Of a stretch of DNA of 64,000 bases, positions 43,845 to 52,414 are shown one piece after another. The notes beneath the pieces are model-generated. The model was given only the letters and a program-made list of their open reading frames with translations, was not told the origin of the DNA and searched no databases. How positions within the stretch are numbered: the first letter of the stretch is position 1; each line of letters opens with the position of its first letter. A program made the position numbers and the translations under genes. Source of the DNA: Trueperaceae bacterium (lineage in GTDB: Bacteria; Deinococcota; Deinococci; Deinococcales; Trueperaceae); NCBI GenBank assembly GCA_023954415.1, contig JAMLIB010000002.1, positions 124,001-188,000 of the forward strand, in the 5' to 3' direction.

Positions 43845-44786
43845 TCAACCCTCGAGCCAAGCTACGTCCGCGGCGGACAGACGCTGCTCCGACAACGCCT
43901 TCAGCTCGCCGTACTCGTCCCCCGACCGGCAGCCGACGATGGCGTGCGTGTCGCACGCTTGGCTGAGCACGTAGAGGAGCGCTGTTTGCGGCGCGCTCAG
44001 ACCGCGCCGGGCACCGAGCTCCGCTGCGCGCGCGCGGCGCGCGGCGTTGGCCGGCGTGTCGAACACCCTGACGGCCGCGTTCAGGCCGGTCGCCGTGGCG
44101 GCTCCCGGCCCGGGAGCGACGAAGTAGCCCATCGCCAGGCTCGACCAGGCGAGGAGGGGTAGGCCCGTGGCCGCGTAGAAGGCGCGTTCCGCGACCCCGT
44201 CGGCGCCGGAGACGCTCACGCAGCCGGGCCAGGGCGACTCGGTCGGCACGGCGAGGCTGAAGTGCGGGCTGCTGGCGCTAAGAGGCTCGTAACCCCGGGC
44301 CTCGGCGTACGCGTTGGCGGCCGCGATGCGCTCCGAGCGCCAGTTCGAGACGCCGTACGCGTTGACCAGACCGCGCGCCCGCAGGCCATGCAGTACCTCG
44401 ACGACCCCGCCTACCGGCACGCTCTCGTCGTCGCGGTGCAGGAGGTAGAGGTCGGCGAAACCGCAGCCGAGGCGCTCGAGCGAGCCGGTGATGTCCGCCT
44501 CGATGTCCGCCTCCGTGACCCGGTTGCGGCCGCCGTACGGGTGGGCGCCCTTCGTGATGATGAAGAGTTCGTCACGGCCGCCGCGCTCCGCCAACCACCC
44601 CCCGAAGAGCGCCTCGCTCCTGCCGCCGCCGTAGTTCTCGGCCAGGTCGAAGGTCCGGGCACCGGCGGCCACCACGTCGTCGAGGAGCGCGCTCGCCTGC
44701 GACTGCGCCAGCGGCGAGATCTGGGCGGTCCCCTGGATGATGCGGTCTGCTCTCTTACCGCCTGCGACCAGGCTCACGCGCAACAC
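43845..44786 (-). CDS. Aldo-keto reductase
   Basis: 313 aa from GTG 44786 (GTG 44777 also possible). Tetrad visible as Asp and Tyr in TFDLAENYGGGRSE, Lys in IITKGAHP and His in LYLLHRDD. Belongs to the group with YajO/Tas-like N-termini (GTAQISPLAQSQ). Reduces or oxidises a sugar aldehyde or lactol. Transcribed with the IolE-like gene 25 nt upstream and divergent from the mannosidase operon, under the shared operator region. Confidence 0.85.
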   Translation of the reverse strand: MLRVSLVAGGKRADRIIQGTAQISPLAQSQASALLDDVVAAGARTFDLAENYGGGRSEALFGGWLAERGGRDELFIITKGAHPYGGRNRVTEADIEADITGSLERLGCGFADLYLLHRDDESVPVGGVVEVLHGLRARGLVNAYGVSNWRSERIAAANAYAEARGYEPLSASSPHFSLAVPTESPWPGCVSVSGADGVAERAFYAATGLPLLAWSSLAMGYFVAPGPGAATATGLNAAVRVFDTPANAARRARAAELGARRGLSAPQTALLYVLSQACDTHAIVGCRSGDEYGELKALSEQRLSAADVAWLEG

Positions 44787-44811
44787 CCCGCGGGCTCGAG
44801 ATTGCAGCGCC

Positions 44812-45855
44812 TCATAGCCCCAACCCCCGCAAGAACTCGCGGTTGCGCCCCGCGCTCTCCTTGGGCGTGCCCATGCCTGGCAGCACGTCCTGCTCGACCG
44901 TCAGCCAGTCCGAGTAGCCCCTCCGCCGCAGCACGTCGAGGACGGCCGCGAAGTCGACGGTGCCCTTGCCGAGCTCCGCGAACACGCCAGCGCGCACGGC
45001 CTGACGCAGGTCCCACCCTGCGCGCCTGGCGCGCTCCGCCACGGCGCCGTCGACGTCCTTGAAGTGGACGTACCGGACGCGGTCCCAGAAGCGCTCCAGC
45101 CCGACGACCGCGCTCTGGCCGTCCTCGTCCGGCTTGGCGCTGCCGTACACGTGGTGGCCCGTGTCGAACACTAGACCCATGAGGTCGGGGTCCGTGAGGT
45201 CGAGGAGCCGCTCCACCTCGTCCGGCGTCTCGACGAAGCCGGCGCAGTGGGGGTGGAACACGGTGCCCAGACCCGTCTCGCCCGCGACGATCCTGGCGAC
45301 CTCCTCGGCGTTGGCCGCGAACACCTTCCACTCCGACCGGGACAGGCCGAGCTCCGGCGTGACGCGCCCGGCGTTGGCGGCGCGCACCGGATAGAGGCCG
45401 TCCGCGTCGGCCAGCACGAGGTAGGGCCGGCGCGGTCCGCGCTCGGCCTCCGCCAGGAGGGCGGCGAGCCGCACGAGGCGCACACGCGCGCTCGCCGCCA
45501 CGCCCCGTTCCCGCAGGGTGACACCGGCGAAGGCTCCGAGCAGCGTGAGCCCACGGCCGGCCAACTCGTCGTGGAGCGCCGCCGGGTCCGTCGGCATGTA
45601 GCCGTAGTCCCCCAGCTCCGTGCCGACGTAGCCCGTCTCGACGAGCTCGTCGAGCATGCGGGCGTAACCGGTGCCAGGGTCGCCCTGGCCGATCAGCCCC
45701 CACGAGCACGGCGCGTTGGCGACCCGGATATCCGGCCGGGCGTCCGGTCCGAGGCCCGCCTGGGCGTCCGCCCATGCCCCGGGTCGGACCCCGGACCGAC
45801 CCGGGCCCGAGCCTCGCGGCGGCGTCAGCGCTCCACTTTCACGGTCGTCTTCCAT
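44812..45855 (-). CDS. IolE-like TIM-barrel sugar isomerase/epimerase
   Basis: 347 aa from ATG 45855 with GGGAGG upstream. Xylose-isomerase-like AP-endonuclease-2 fold with the metal-binding acidic/His segments HPHCAGFVETPDE, GLVFDTGHHVYG and VHFKDVDG, ending WLTVEQDV with the last Glu. Closest in style to inosose dehydratase and sugar-phosphate epimerases. It differs in sequence from the true iolE at 60771-61715. Roughly 50 N-terminal residues (Gly/Pro-rich) precede the barrel and may be disordered or a mis-set start. Confidence 0.82.
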   Translation of the reverse strand: MEDDRESGALTPPRGSGPGRSGVRPGAWADAQAGLGPDARPDIRVANAPCSWGLIGQGDPGTGYARMLDELVETGYVGTELGDYGYMPTDPAALHDELAGRGLTLLGAFAGVTLRERGVAASARVRLVRLAALLAEAERGPRRPYLVLADADGLYPVRAANAGRVTPELGLSRSEWKVFAANAEEVARIVAGETGLGTVFHPHCAGFVETPDEVERLLDLTDPDLMGLVFDTGHHVYGSAKPDEDGQSAVVGLERFWDRVRYVHFKDVDGAVAERARRAGWDLRQAVRAGVFAELGKGTVDFAAVLDVLRRRGYSDWLTVEQDVLPGMGTPKESAGRNREFLRGLGL

Positions 45856-45949
45856 CGGCCCTCCCAACGGGCAGCAGCGGTGGGGACGAGGCGGGCGGCG
45901 CGACCTCGCGAAGCCCCGCCCGCTGTGTCCCTCCAGTGTGCGCTCGTCC

Positions 45950-45978
45950 TTGACAGGCGAGCGGTCGCTTCCTAATAT
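45950..45978 (+). promoter_or_regulatory. Consensus sigma-70 promoter upstream of lacI-mannosidase operon
   Basis: TTGACA (45950-45955), 17-nt spacer, TAATAT (45973-45978), the best promoter in the window. It points toward the LacI gene and leaves a leader of about 240 nt containing both operators. Confidence 0.7.
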
Positions 45979-45991
45979 CGAACCAGTTCGA
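45978..45991. promoter_or_regulatory. LacI-type operator O1
   Basis: TCGAAC-CA-GTTCGA, perfect 6-bp arms, starting at the last base of the -10 box. Same core (CGAACC..TTCG) as the second site. Confidence 0.65.
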
Positions 45992-46062
45992 CAAGCAGTG
46001 TGAGGCCGAAGCAACGGAGGCCAAGGGACGTGAAGTCGTCGTGCGCATGCAACCTACCTCAC

Positions 46063-46074
46063 CGAACCGGTTCG
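46063..46074. promoter_or_regulatory. LacI-type operator O2
   Basis: Perfect 12-bp palindrome CGAACCGGTTCG with central CG, 84 bp (eight helical turns) from O1 centre to centre. The remaining leader up to 46223 holds no gene I can support. Confidence 0.65.
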
Positions 46075-46223
46075 ATGAACGGCTTCGGCTCGATGTTACT
46101 GCCGCGCCGCGCCGCTGGGTGCCGCCTCGCAGGCTCGGACGAGAATGGGCTCGTGAACGAACCCCCACGAACCTACGTACGACCGACCGACGCTCACGAG
46201 CCAGAGGACCGCGAGGTCGGCGC

Positions 46224-47216
46224 GTGAGCACGATCCGCGACATCGCGCGCGAGGCCGGCGTGTCCGTGTCGACGGCCTCGCTGGCGCTCAACGGCGACGC
46301 GCGCGTGCGCCCCGACACGCGCTTGCGCGTCCTCACCGCCGCCGAGCAGCTCGACTACCACCCGAGCCGCACGGCCAAGAACCTCTCGAGCGGCCGGACC
46401 TGGTCGCTTCACCTCATGAACCCGATGCGCGACGCCGGGCTCTCCTCCACGTTCTTCACGCGCTTCGTGCGCGGCGTCCACGACGTGGTGGCCGCCCTCG
46501 ACTACACCCTGGCGTTGACCGTGCTCGACGACGAGGCCGAGGCGGACGAGATCCTGCGCAAGCTCGTCCTGGAGCGCTGGACCGACGGGGTGATCCTGAT
46601 GAACGTCTCCGAGGAGCAGTCGTTCCTTGCGACGCTCCTCCAGCACGAGTTCCCGCACGTCCTCCTCGGCCACAGCACCCTGCCAGGGGTGACGAGCGTC
46701 GACAGCGACAACCAGGCGGTGGCGGCCGACGCCACGGCGCACCTCCTGGCGCGGGGCCGGCGGCGGCTCCTGTACCTCAACGGTCCCGCCCCACACGCCT
46801 TCGTCCAGGAGCGCGCGAACGGTTTCCGGCTCGCTCACGCGCGGGCCGGGCTGCAGGCGGCCGGCTCGCAGGTCCAGTTCGGCATCACGTCGGCCGAGGG
46901 CGCGCGGGCTCGGGTGAGGCAGCTACTGGAGGGCGGCGAGGGCTTCGACGGCGTGCTTGCCAACAGCGACGAGGCGGCCATCGGCGCGCTCCGGGCCGTG
47001 CGCGACGCCGGACTGCGCGTGCCCTCTGATGTCGCCATCGTCGGCATCAACAACGACGACCTCACCGAGTACACCGACCCGCGCCTCACGAGCGTCGAGC
47101 TGAACGCGGCCGAGCTCGGGCGCGTGGCCGCCGAGCTCCTCATCCGCAGCATCGACCGCCACCCACCCGAACGCCGCCTCGTGCCGCACCACCTCGTGCA
47201 GAGAGATTCGAGCTAG
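46224..47216 (+). CDS. LacI-family transcriptional regulator
   Basis: 330 aa from GTG 46224 with GAGGTC upstream; the frame is open further upstream but the helix-turn-helix TIRDIAREAGVSVSTASLAL begins at once here, as in all LacI proteins. Hinge TAKNLSSGRTWSL, effector domain from about residue 60, and NNDDLTEYTDPRLTSVE near residue 270. Two inverted-repeat operators lie in its own leader. It probably represses itself with the following mannosidase/transporter genes and the divergent aldo-keto reductase/TIM-barrel pair, induced by a mannoside or derivative. Confidence 0.92.
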   Translation: MSTIRDIAREAGVSVSTASLALNGDARVRPDTRLRVLTAAEQLDYHPSRTAKNLSSGRTWSLHLMNPMRDAGLSSTFFTRFVRGVHDVVAALDYTLALTVLDDEAEADEILRKLVLERWTDGVILMNVSEEQSFLATLLQHEFPHVLLGHSTLPGVTSVDSDNQAVAADATAHLLARGRRRLLYLNGPAPHAFVQERANGFRLAHARAGLQAAGSQVQFGITSAEGARARVRQLLEGGEGFDGVLANSDEAAIGALRAVRDAGLRVPSDVAIVGINNDDLTEYTDPRLTSVELNAAELGRVAAELLIRSIDRHPPERRLVPHHLVQRDSS

Positions 47217-47223
47217 CGACCGC

Positions 47224-50007
47224 ATGCCTACCGCAGATCGCCCGCGCTTCACCGCCTTCGTGGTCCCGCACACGCACTGGGACCGCGAGTGGTACCAACC
47301 GTTCAAGGTCTTCCAGGCCCGGCTCGTCGACGTCATCGACGCCGCCCTCGACCTCCTGGGCGACCCCGCGTACCGCCGCTTCACGCTCGACGGCCAGGCG
47401 GCGGTCCTCGAGGACTACCTCGCCATGCGCCCCGAGCGCGAGGAAGACCTCCGCCGCTACGTGCAGGCCGGGCGCCTGCGCATCGGACCCTGGTACGTGC
47501 TGGCGGACGAGTTCCTCGTGAGCCCGGAAGCCCTGGTACGCAACCTGCTGGTCGGCGGCCGCGTGAGCCGGCGCTTCGGCGACCCGCTGCCCGTCTGCTA
47601 CACGCCCGACTCGTTCGGTCACGTCTCGCAGCTCCCGCTCATCGCCGCCGGCTTCGGCCTTCCGGCCATCGTCTTCGAGCGCGGCCTCGGCGACGAGGGC
47701 GAGCGGCTCCGCGGCGAGTTCGTATGGGTCGCGGCGGACGGCGAGACCGGGGTCTTCACGGCCCACCTCATCGGCACCTACTCCGGCGCCACCGCGCTCG
47801 GCCACGTTGACTGGGAGCTGACGGACGCGTACGACGATGAGCGCGCCATGGGACACCTCAGGGCTGCTCTCTACGGCGTGCAAGGCGACGAGGTCGCCGA
47901 CCTGCCCGAATGGTTCAGGGCCTCGCTCGAGCGCGTGGGCGGCGGGCTGACGGCGCACGCGACGGGCAGCGCCCTCATCCTCCTCAACGGCTCGGACCAC
48001 CTCTTCCCTCAGCCGAACCTGCCGCAGGTGCTCCGGAAGGCCTCGGAGGCCTTCCCGGAGATCGAGTTCGTGCAAGGCGACGTCGAGGAGTTCGTGACGG
48101 AGGCCCGGCGCACCGCAGCCGGGCTGGAGCGGTTCCAGGGCGAGTTCCGTGGCAGCCGCTACCAGCACATCCTGGCAGGCGTCCTCTCCGCCCGCCTCTA
48201 CCTGAAGCGCGAGAACCAGGCGTGCCAGACGGCGCTCGAGCAGTACGCCGAGCCGCTCGCCGCGCTCGCCTGGTGGGCCAGCGGCCGCCACCCTGACGCC
48301 CTGCTGCGCGAGGCGTGGAAGCTCCTGCTCCTCAACCACCCGCACGACTCCATCTGCGGCTGCTCCGTGGACGCGGTCCACCGCGAGATGCTGACGCGCT
48401 TCGAGAACGTCCGCCAGCTCGGCGACGACGTCTGCCGCCGCGCCTTCGCGCTCCTCGGAGGCCGCAGGCCGAGCAACATCCAAGAGGTCCACGCGACGGC
48501 GAAGGACGCGTTCACCGTCTTCGACCCGCTGCCTTTCCCCCGGCGCGCGGTCGTGCGGCACGAGCTCGACCTGCCGGCCGGCGAGGCGTCCGAGCTCACC
48601 GTCCTGGACGTGCGCGGCCGCGCCTTGAGCGCCCAGGTGACCGTCACGCCCGGGTTCGCGCCCGGCCAGAGCAGCGTGCGGGTCGATCACGTGACCATCG
48701 ACGTCCTGGCCGACCTCGAGCCGCTCGGGCTCACGAACCTCCTCCTCGCGCGCGCCGGGTCGGCGACCACGGCTACCGGCACGAACCCGACCGCCCCCGT
48801 GAGCCCCGACGCGACGCGCGCCTTCCGAGACGCCGGGGCGCCGAGCGCGACGGTGAGCGCCACGGAAGGCCCGGACGGACTCCGGCTGGAGAACGATCTC
48901 GTGAGCGTCACGATCCGCGGCGACGGCGACGTGGAGTTGCGCGACCGCCGGTCCGGCGAGCGCTACGCGCTGAAGCTGCGCCTGGAGGACCAGGCCGACG
49001 CAGGCGACGAGTACGACTTCTCGCCCGTGCCAGGCGACGGGCCCGCCTACTTCTCCGACCCGTGCCGACCCCCGCGCCTGGTCACGAGCGGCCCGGTAGT
49101 GGCGAGCGCGCGCCTCGAGTACGCGCTCGAGCTGCCGGAACGCTTGAGCGACGACAGGGCCGGACGGACGGGGAGGGTGACGTTGCCCGTCACGCTCGAC
49201 CTGACCCTCCACGCGGACGACCCCCTGCTGCGCGTGAGCGTCGGCTTCACCAACACGGCTTCCGACCACCGCCTCCGGCTGCGGCTCGCCACGGGCACGC
49301 CCAGCGAGACGGTGTGGGCCGACGGTCACTTCGACGTGTTGGAGCGGACCGTTCGGCCCGTCGGCGGCTTGGGCTGGTTCCAAACGCCGCCCCCTACCAA
49401 CCACCAGCGGCGCTTCGTCGCCGTCTCGGGCGCGGGGCGCGGCCTCGCCGTCCTCGACCGGGGCCTGCCGGAGTACGAGGCGTTCAACGGCGAGGGCGGC
49501 ACGGAGCTGGCCGTCACGCTCGTGCGCTCCGTCGGCTGGCTGTCTCGCACCGACCTGCTGAGCCGCCCGCAAGGCGCCGGGCCGCTCCTGCCGACGCCCG
49601 AAGCGCAGTGCCTAGGCGAGCACCGTTGCGAGTTGGCCGTCTACCCCTTCTCCGGGCCGTGGTGGGAGAGCGACCTCCTGCGGCGCGCGCAAGAGTTCAC
49701 CGCTCCACCCCTAACCGCCCCGGGAGCTTCCGCGGGCGCCGGCGCGGGGCTCCTGCGCGTCGAGGGTCCCTTCGACCTCTCGGCCGTCAAGCGCTCCGAG
49801 GAGCGCCAGAGCCTCATCGTCCGCGTCGCGAACCCGGCGCCCGTCGCCGCCACGGGCCGGCTGCGGCTCGGCAGGCCGGTGAGCGCGGTCTACGCGACGC
49901 GCCTGGACGAGACGCGCCTGGAGGAGCTGGGCGCGAACCAGGACATCCCCCTGCAGCTCGGGCCGCGCAGCGTGGCCAGCTTCGAGTTCGTTCCGGAAGG
50001 GGGGTGA
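47224..50007 (+). CDS. GH38 alpha-mannosidase
   Basis: 927 aa, ATG 7 nt after the LacI stop. N-terminal catalytic domain: zinc ligands H18 and D20 in PHTHWDREWY, nucleophile and ligand D129 in YTPDSFGH, and NHPHDSICGCSVDAVHREM near residues 370-390. C-terminal beta domains from about residue 480, with a Thr/Pro-rich linker (TGTNPTAPVSPD) near 520. Retaining hydrolysis of alpha-mannosides; no signal peptide, so cytoplasmic action on substrate imported by the adjacent ABC system. Could be an MngB-type mannosylglycerate hydrolase, attractive because Deinococcota relatives use mannosylglycerate as a solute, but no phosphotransferase system is present. Confidence 0.92.
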   Translation: MPTADRPRFTAFVVPHTHWDREWYQPFKVFQARLVDVIDAALDLLGDPAYRRFTLDGQAAVLEDYLAMRPEREEDLRRYVQAGRLRIGPWYVLADEFLVSPEALVRNLLVGGRVSRRFGDPLPVCYTPDSFGHVSQLPLIAAGFGLPAIVFERGLGDEGERLRGEFVWVAADGETGVFTAHLIGTYSGATALGHVDWELTDAYDDERAMGHLRAALYGVQGDEVADLPEWFRASLERVGGGLTAHATGSALILLNGSDHLFPQPNLPQVLRKASEAFPEIEFVQGDVEEFVTEARRTAAGLERFQGEFRGSRYQHILAGVLSARLYLKRENQACQTALEQYAEPLAALAWWASGRHPDALLREAWKLLLLNHPHDSICGCSVDAVHREMLTRFENVRQLGDDVCRRAFALLGGRRPSNIQEVHATAKDAFTVFDPLPFPRRAVVRHELDLPAGEASELTVLDVRGRALSAQVTVTPGFAPGQSSVRVDHVTIDVLADLEPLGLTNLLLARAGSATTATGTNPTAPVSPDATRAFRDAGAPSATVSATEGPDGLRLENDLVSVTIRGDGDVELRDRRSGERYALKLRLEDQADAGDEYDFSPVPGDGPAYFSDPCRPPRLVTSGPVVASARLEYALELPERLSDDRAGRTGRVTLPVTLDLTLHADDPLLRVSVGFTNTASDHRLRLRLATGTPSETVWADGHFDVLERTVRPVGGLGWFQTPPPTNHQRRFVAVSGAGRGLAVLDRGLPEYEAFNGEGGTELAVTLVRSVGWLSRTDLLSRPQGAGPLLPTPEAQCLGEHRCELAVYPFSGPWWESDLLRRAQEFTAPPLTAPGASAGAGAGLLRVEGPFDLSAVKRSEERQSLIVRVANPAPVAATGRLRLGRPVSAVYATRLDETRLEELGANQDIPLQLGPRSVASFEFVPEGG

Positions 50008-50088
50008 TGCCAAGCAACGCGAGTGGAGCGCCACGGTTCAGGGAAGGCAACCGCCCTTAGCAACGTTCAACCTCATCGGAGGCAACAC

Positions 50089-51441
50089 ATGAAGAAACGC
50101 ATCACCGCGCTGGTCACCCTGCTCGTCTTGGGCGCCATGCTGTCGCCGGCGTTCTCGCAGTCGCTCAGCGTCGTCTGCCGCTGCGTGGCCGGCGGCGCGA
50201 ACTCCAACCAGGTCGCCTGGCTCAAGGAGTACGTCATCCCGGAGTTCGAGAAGGCGCACGCCGGGGTGAGCGTCACGCTCAACGAGTTCGGCGGCACCGA
50301 CGACGCCCTGAAGCAGCAGTACGCCCTCGACCTCTCCGTAGGCAAGGGTAACGACGTCATGGGCTTCGACGGCTTCTGGATCCCCGAGTTCGCCAGCGGC
50401 AACCTCCTCAAGCCCCTCAACGCCGTGGCCGGCTCCGCCGTCGACGGTTGGGAAGGCTGGAACCACATCGCCCCCGGCATCCAGAGCATCCTCAGCTACG
50501 GCGGCGATATCTACGGCATCGCCAACGGCACGGACGTCCGCATGATCTTCTACCGCAAGGACATCCTCGCGCAGGCCGGCGTAGCCAACGCCGACGCCTG
50601 GCAGCCCACCTCGTGGGCCGACATCGCCGACGCCGCCGCCAAGGTCCTGGCAGCGTTCCCCGACAGCGCGCCCCTCCAGATCAACGCGGGCACGAGCATG
50701 GGCGAGGCGACGACCCTGCAGGGCTACTACATGCTCCTCCTCGGCACGGGCGAAGAGCCGTTCATGGACGGCAAGTGGGTCGTCCGCAGCCAGGGCATCC
50801 TCGACACGCTGAACTTCTACCGCGAGATCTACGTCGACCACGCGTACGGCTCGCAGCGCGTCCAGCTCGTCAACGACGGCCGCAACCAGTCGTTCGCCAA
50901 CTTCCGCGACGGCAAGACGGCCATGCTCGTCGAGGGCGACTACTTCTACCGCTCCGTCACGCCCGCCGGCTCCGAGTTCGCCGTCGAGAACCGCGACGAG
51001 GTCATGGGCTGGGCCAAGATGCCGAGCGAGACCCCCGGCTCCGGCATCCGCGGCCAGGACTTCGTGAGCGCGTCCGGCGGCACCGGTTGGGTCCTCAACC
51101 CCAACACGGCCAACCCGCAGCTCGCGTGGGAGTTCCTCGCGTTCATGAACAGCAAGGGCGCGCGCGACGTCTGGATGACGTACCAGCCCGGCATCCCGGC
51201 CCGCGACGATGTGCCCGTGCCGAACAACGCCTTCCTGACCGACACGGCCGCCGCGCTCCTGCCCCTCACCGTCTCGCGGCCGAACAACGACTACTACGCC
51301 AAGGTCTCCGAGCAGATCCAGCTCATGACCGAGAACGTGGTCTCCGGCCAGATGACGCCGCAGCAGGCGATGGACGCCTACGCCGCGGCCGTCACCGGCA
51401 TCGTCGGCGCCGACGCGACCGTCGACCTGCTGGCCCACTAA
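50089..51441 (+). CDS. Family 1 sugar ABC solute-binding protein
   Basis: 450 aa from ATG 50089 with CGGAGG upstream. Signal peptide of about 23 residues ending PAFSQ, then mature SLSVVCRCVAGGANSNQV. Typical SBP_bac_1 (MalE/UgpB-like): ADIADAAAKVLAAF, GTSMGEATTLQGYY, GGTGWVLNPNTANPQLAWEF. Two Cys near the mature N-terminus (CRC) are unusual and could bind metal or form a disulfide. Periplasmic receptor for an oligosaccharide or mannoside. Confidence 0.92.
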   Translation: MKKRITALVTLLVLGAMLSPAFSQSLSVVCRCVAGGANSNQVAWLKEYVIPEFEKAHAGVSVTLNEFGGTDDALKQQYALDLSVGKGNDVMGFDGFWIPEFASGNLLKPLNAVAGSAVDGWEGWNHIAPGIQSILSYGGDIYGIANGTDVRMIFYRKDILAQAGVANADAWQPTSWADIADAAAKVLAAFPDSAPLQINAGTSMGEATTLQGYYMLLLGTGEEPFMDGKWVVRSQGILDTLNFYREIYVDHAYGSQRVQLVNDGRNQSFANFRDGKTAMLVEGDYFYRSVTPAGSEFAVENRDEVMGWAKMPSETPGSGIRGQDFVSASGGTGWVLNPNTANPQLAWEFLAFMNSKGARDVWMTYQPGIPARDDVPVPNNAFLTDTAAALLPLTVSRPNNDYYAKVSEQIQLMTENVVSGQMTPQQAMDAYAAAVTGIVGADATVDLLAH

Positions 51442-51456
51442 GTCACGGGATCTCGT

Positions 51457-51486
51457 GGGGCGGCGCGCAAGTAAGCGCGCCGCCCC
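51457..51486 (+). other. Intercistronic hairpin after sugar-binding-protein gene
   Basis: Perfect 12-bp stem GGGGCGGCGCGC / GCGCGCCGCCCC with loop AAGTAA, 15 nt after the stop. It argues against a permease start at GTG 51455, which would place the hairpin inside the coding region. Confidence 0.7.
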
Positions 51487-51505
51487 CGAAGGCCAGGAGC
51501 GGCTC

Positions 51506-52414
51506 TTGCACCAACGGCGGACCATCCTCCCACTGCGGACCGGGCTCCTCTTCCTCGGGCCGGCGGCTCTCTTCATCGGGGCGTTCATACTGCTGCCCTT
51601 CTTCTGGATCGCCGGCGTCAGCTTCACCAACCGGTCGCTGACGGGCGCCACGGCCGCGAACCCCCAGTTCGTCGGCCTGCAGAACTATCTCAAGCTGTTC
51701 GATCTCTCCACGTTCATGAACCCGGGCCAGTTCGGCTCGTCGCTCGTGATAACCGGCCAGTTCGTGTTCTGGTCGGCCATCGTCGGGCAGGCCGTCCTCG
51801 GTCTCCTGCTCGCCTGGTTCTTCTACCGCCGTGCCGGGTGGGTGAAGGAGTCCGTCCAGACGCTCGCCATCGTCGCCTGGATCATCCCCGACGTGGTCGT
51901 GGCGTTCGCCTGGAACGCGTTCCTCGACTACGACGGCGGCACGCTGAACTGGCTGTTCGGCCTGTTCGGCCTCCACAAGGTCGACTGGCTCCTCGCCATG
52001 CCCCTCCTATCGATCGTCTTGTTCAACGCCTGGCGGGGCGCCGCCTTCTCCATGCTCCTCTTCTCGTCTGCGCTCGGCTCGATCCCGCCCAGCTACCTCG
52101 AGACGGCGGACGTCGCCGGCGCCGGACCGTGGCAGCGGCTGAAGGACATCATCCTGCCCCTGATCCGCACCCACATCGTCACGGACCTGATCCTCATCAC
52201 CCTGTGGACGTTCAACACCTTCGGGCCGTTCCTGCTCACCGGGGGCGGGCCGGCGTTCAGGACGGAGGTCGTCTCCGTGCTCACCTACCGGATGGCGTTC
52301 AAGTACTTCGACTTCGGCACGGGCAGCGCCCTCGGCATGGTCATGATGCTCATCAACCTGGGCTTCGCGCTCGTGTACCTGGGCCTCCTGCGGCGGCAAG
52401 GGGGTTCGCGATGA
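51506..52414 (+). CDS. Sugar ABC permease, MalF/UgpA type
   Basis: 302 aa from TTG 51506, chosen because AGGAG lies 6 nt upstream and the start falls beyond the hairpin; GTG 51455 would add 17 basic residues. Six membrane helices; EAA loop ETADVAGAGPWQRLKDIILP near residue 210 docks the ATPase. LTGGGPAFRTEVVSVLTYRMAF minus its ends is the usual MalF-like C-terminal signature. Overlaps the partner permease gene by 4 nt. Confidence 0.85.
   Translation: MHQRRTILPLRTGLLFLGPAALFIGAFILLPFFWIAGVSFTNRSLTGATAANPQFVGLQNYLKLFDLSTFMNPGQFGSSLVITGQFVFWSAIVGQAVLGLLLAWFFYRRAGWVKESVQTLAIVAWIIPDVVVAFAWNAFLDYDGGTLNWLFGLFGLHKVDWLLAMPLLSIVLFNAWRGAAFSMLLFSSALGSIPPSYLETADVAGAGPWQRLKDIILPLIRTHIVTDLILITLWTFNTFGPFLLTGGGPAFRTEVVSVLTYRMAFKYFDFGTGSALGMVMMLINLGFALVYLGLLRRQGGSR

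Noticed and set aside
46000-46227. 75-codon frame in the lacI leader ending in a TGA that overlaps the lacI GTG
   Set aside because: The GTGA overlap is tempting, but the product has no family, the region contains two operators, and there is no good Shine-Dalgarno for GTG 46000.
47140-49572. Open frame of about 810 codons opposite the GH38 mannosidase
   Set aside because: Antisense shadow produced by high GC; low-complexity Arg/Gly/Val/Glu composition, no recognisable motif, and the plus strand carries a complete GH38 protein.
51455-51505. GTG 51455 as start of the MalF-type permease
   Set aside because: It would put a perfect 12-bp intercistronic hairpin inside the gene; TTG 51506 has a well-placed AGGAG.
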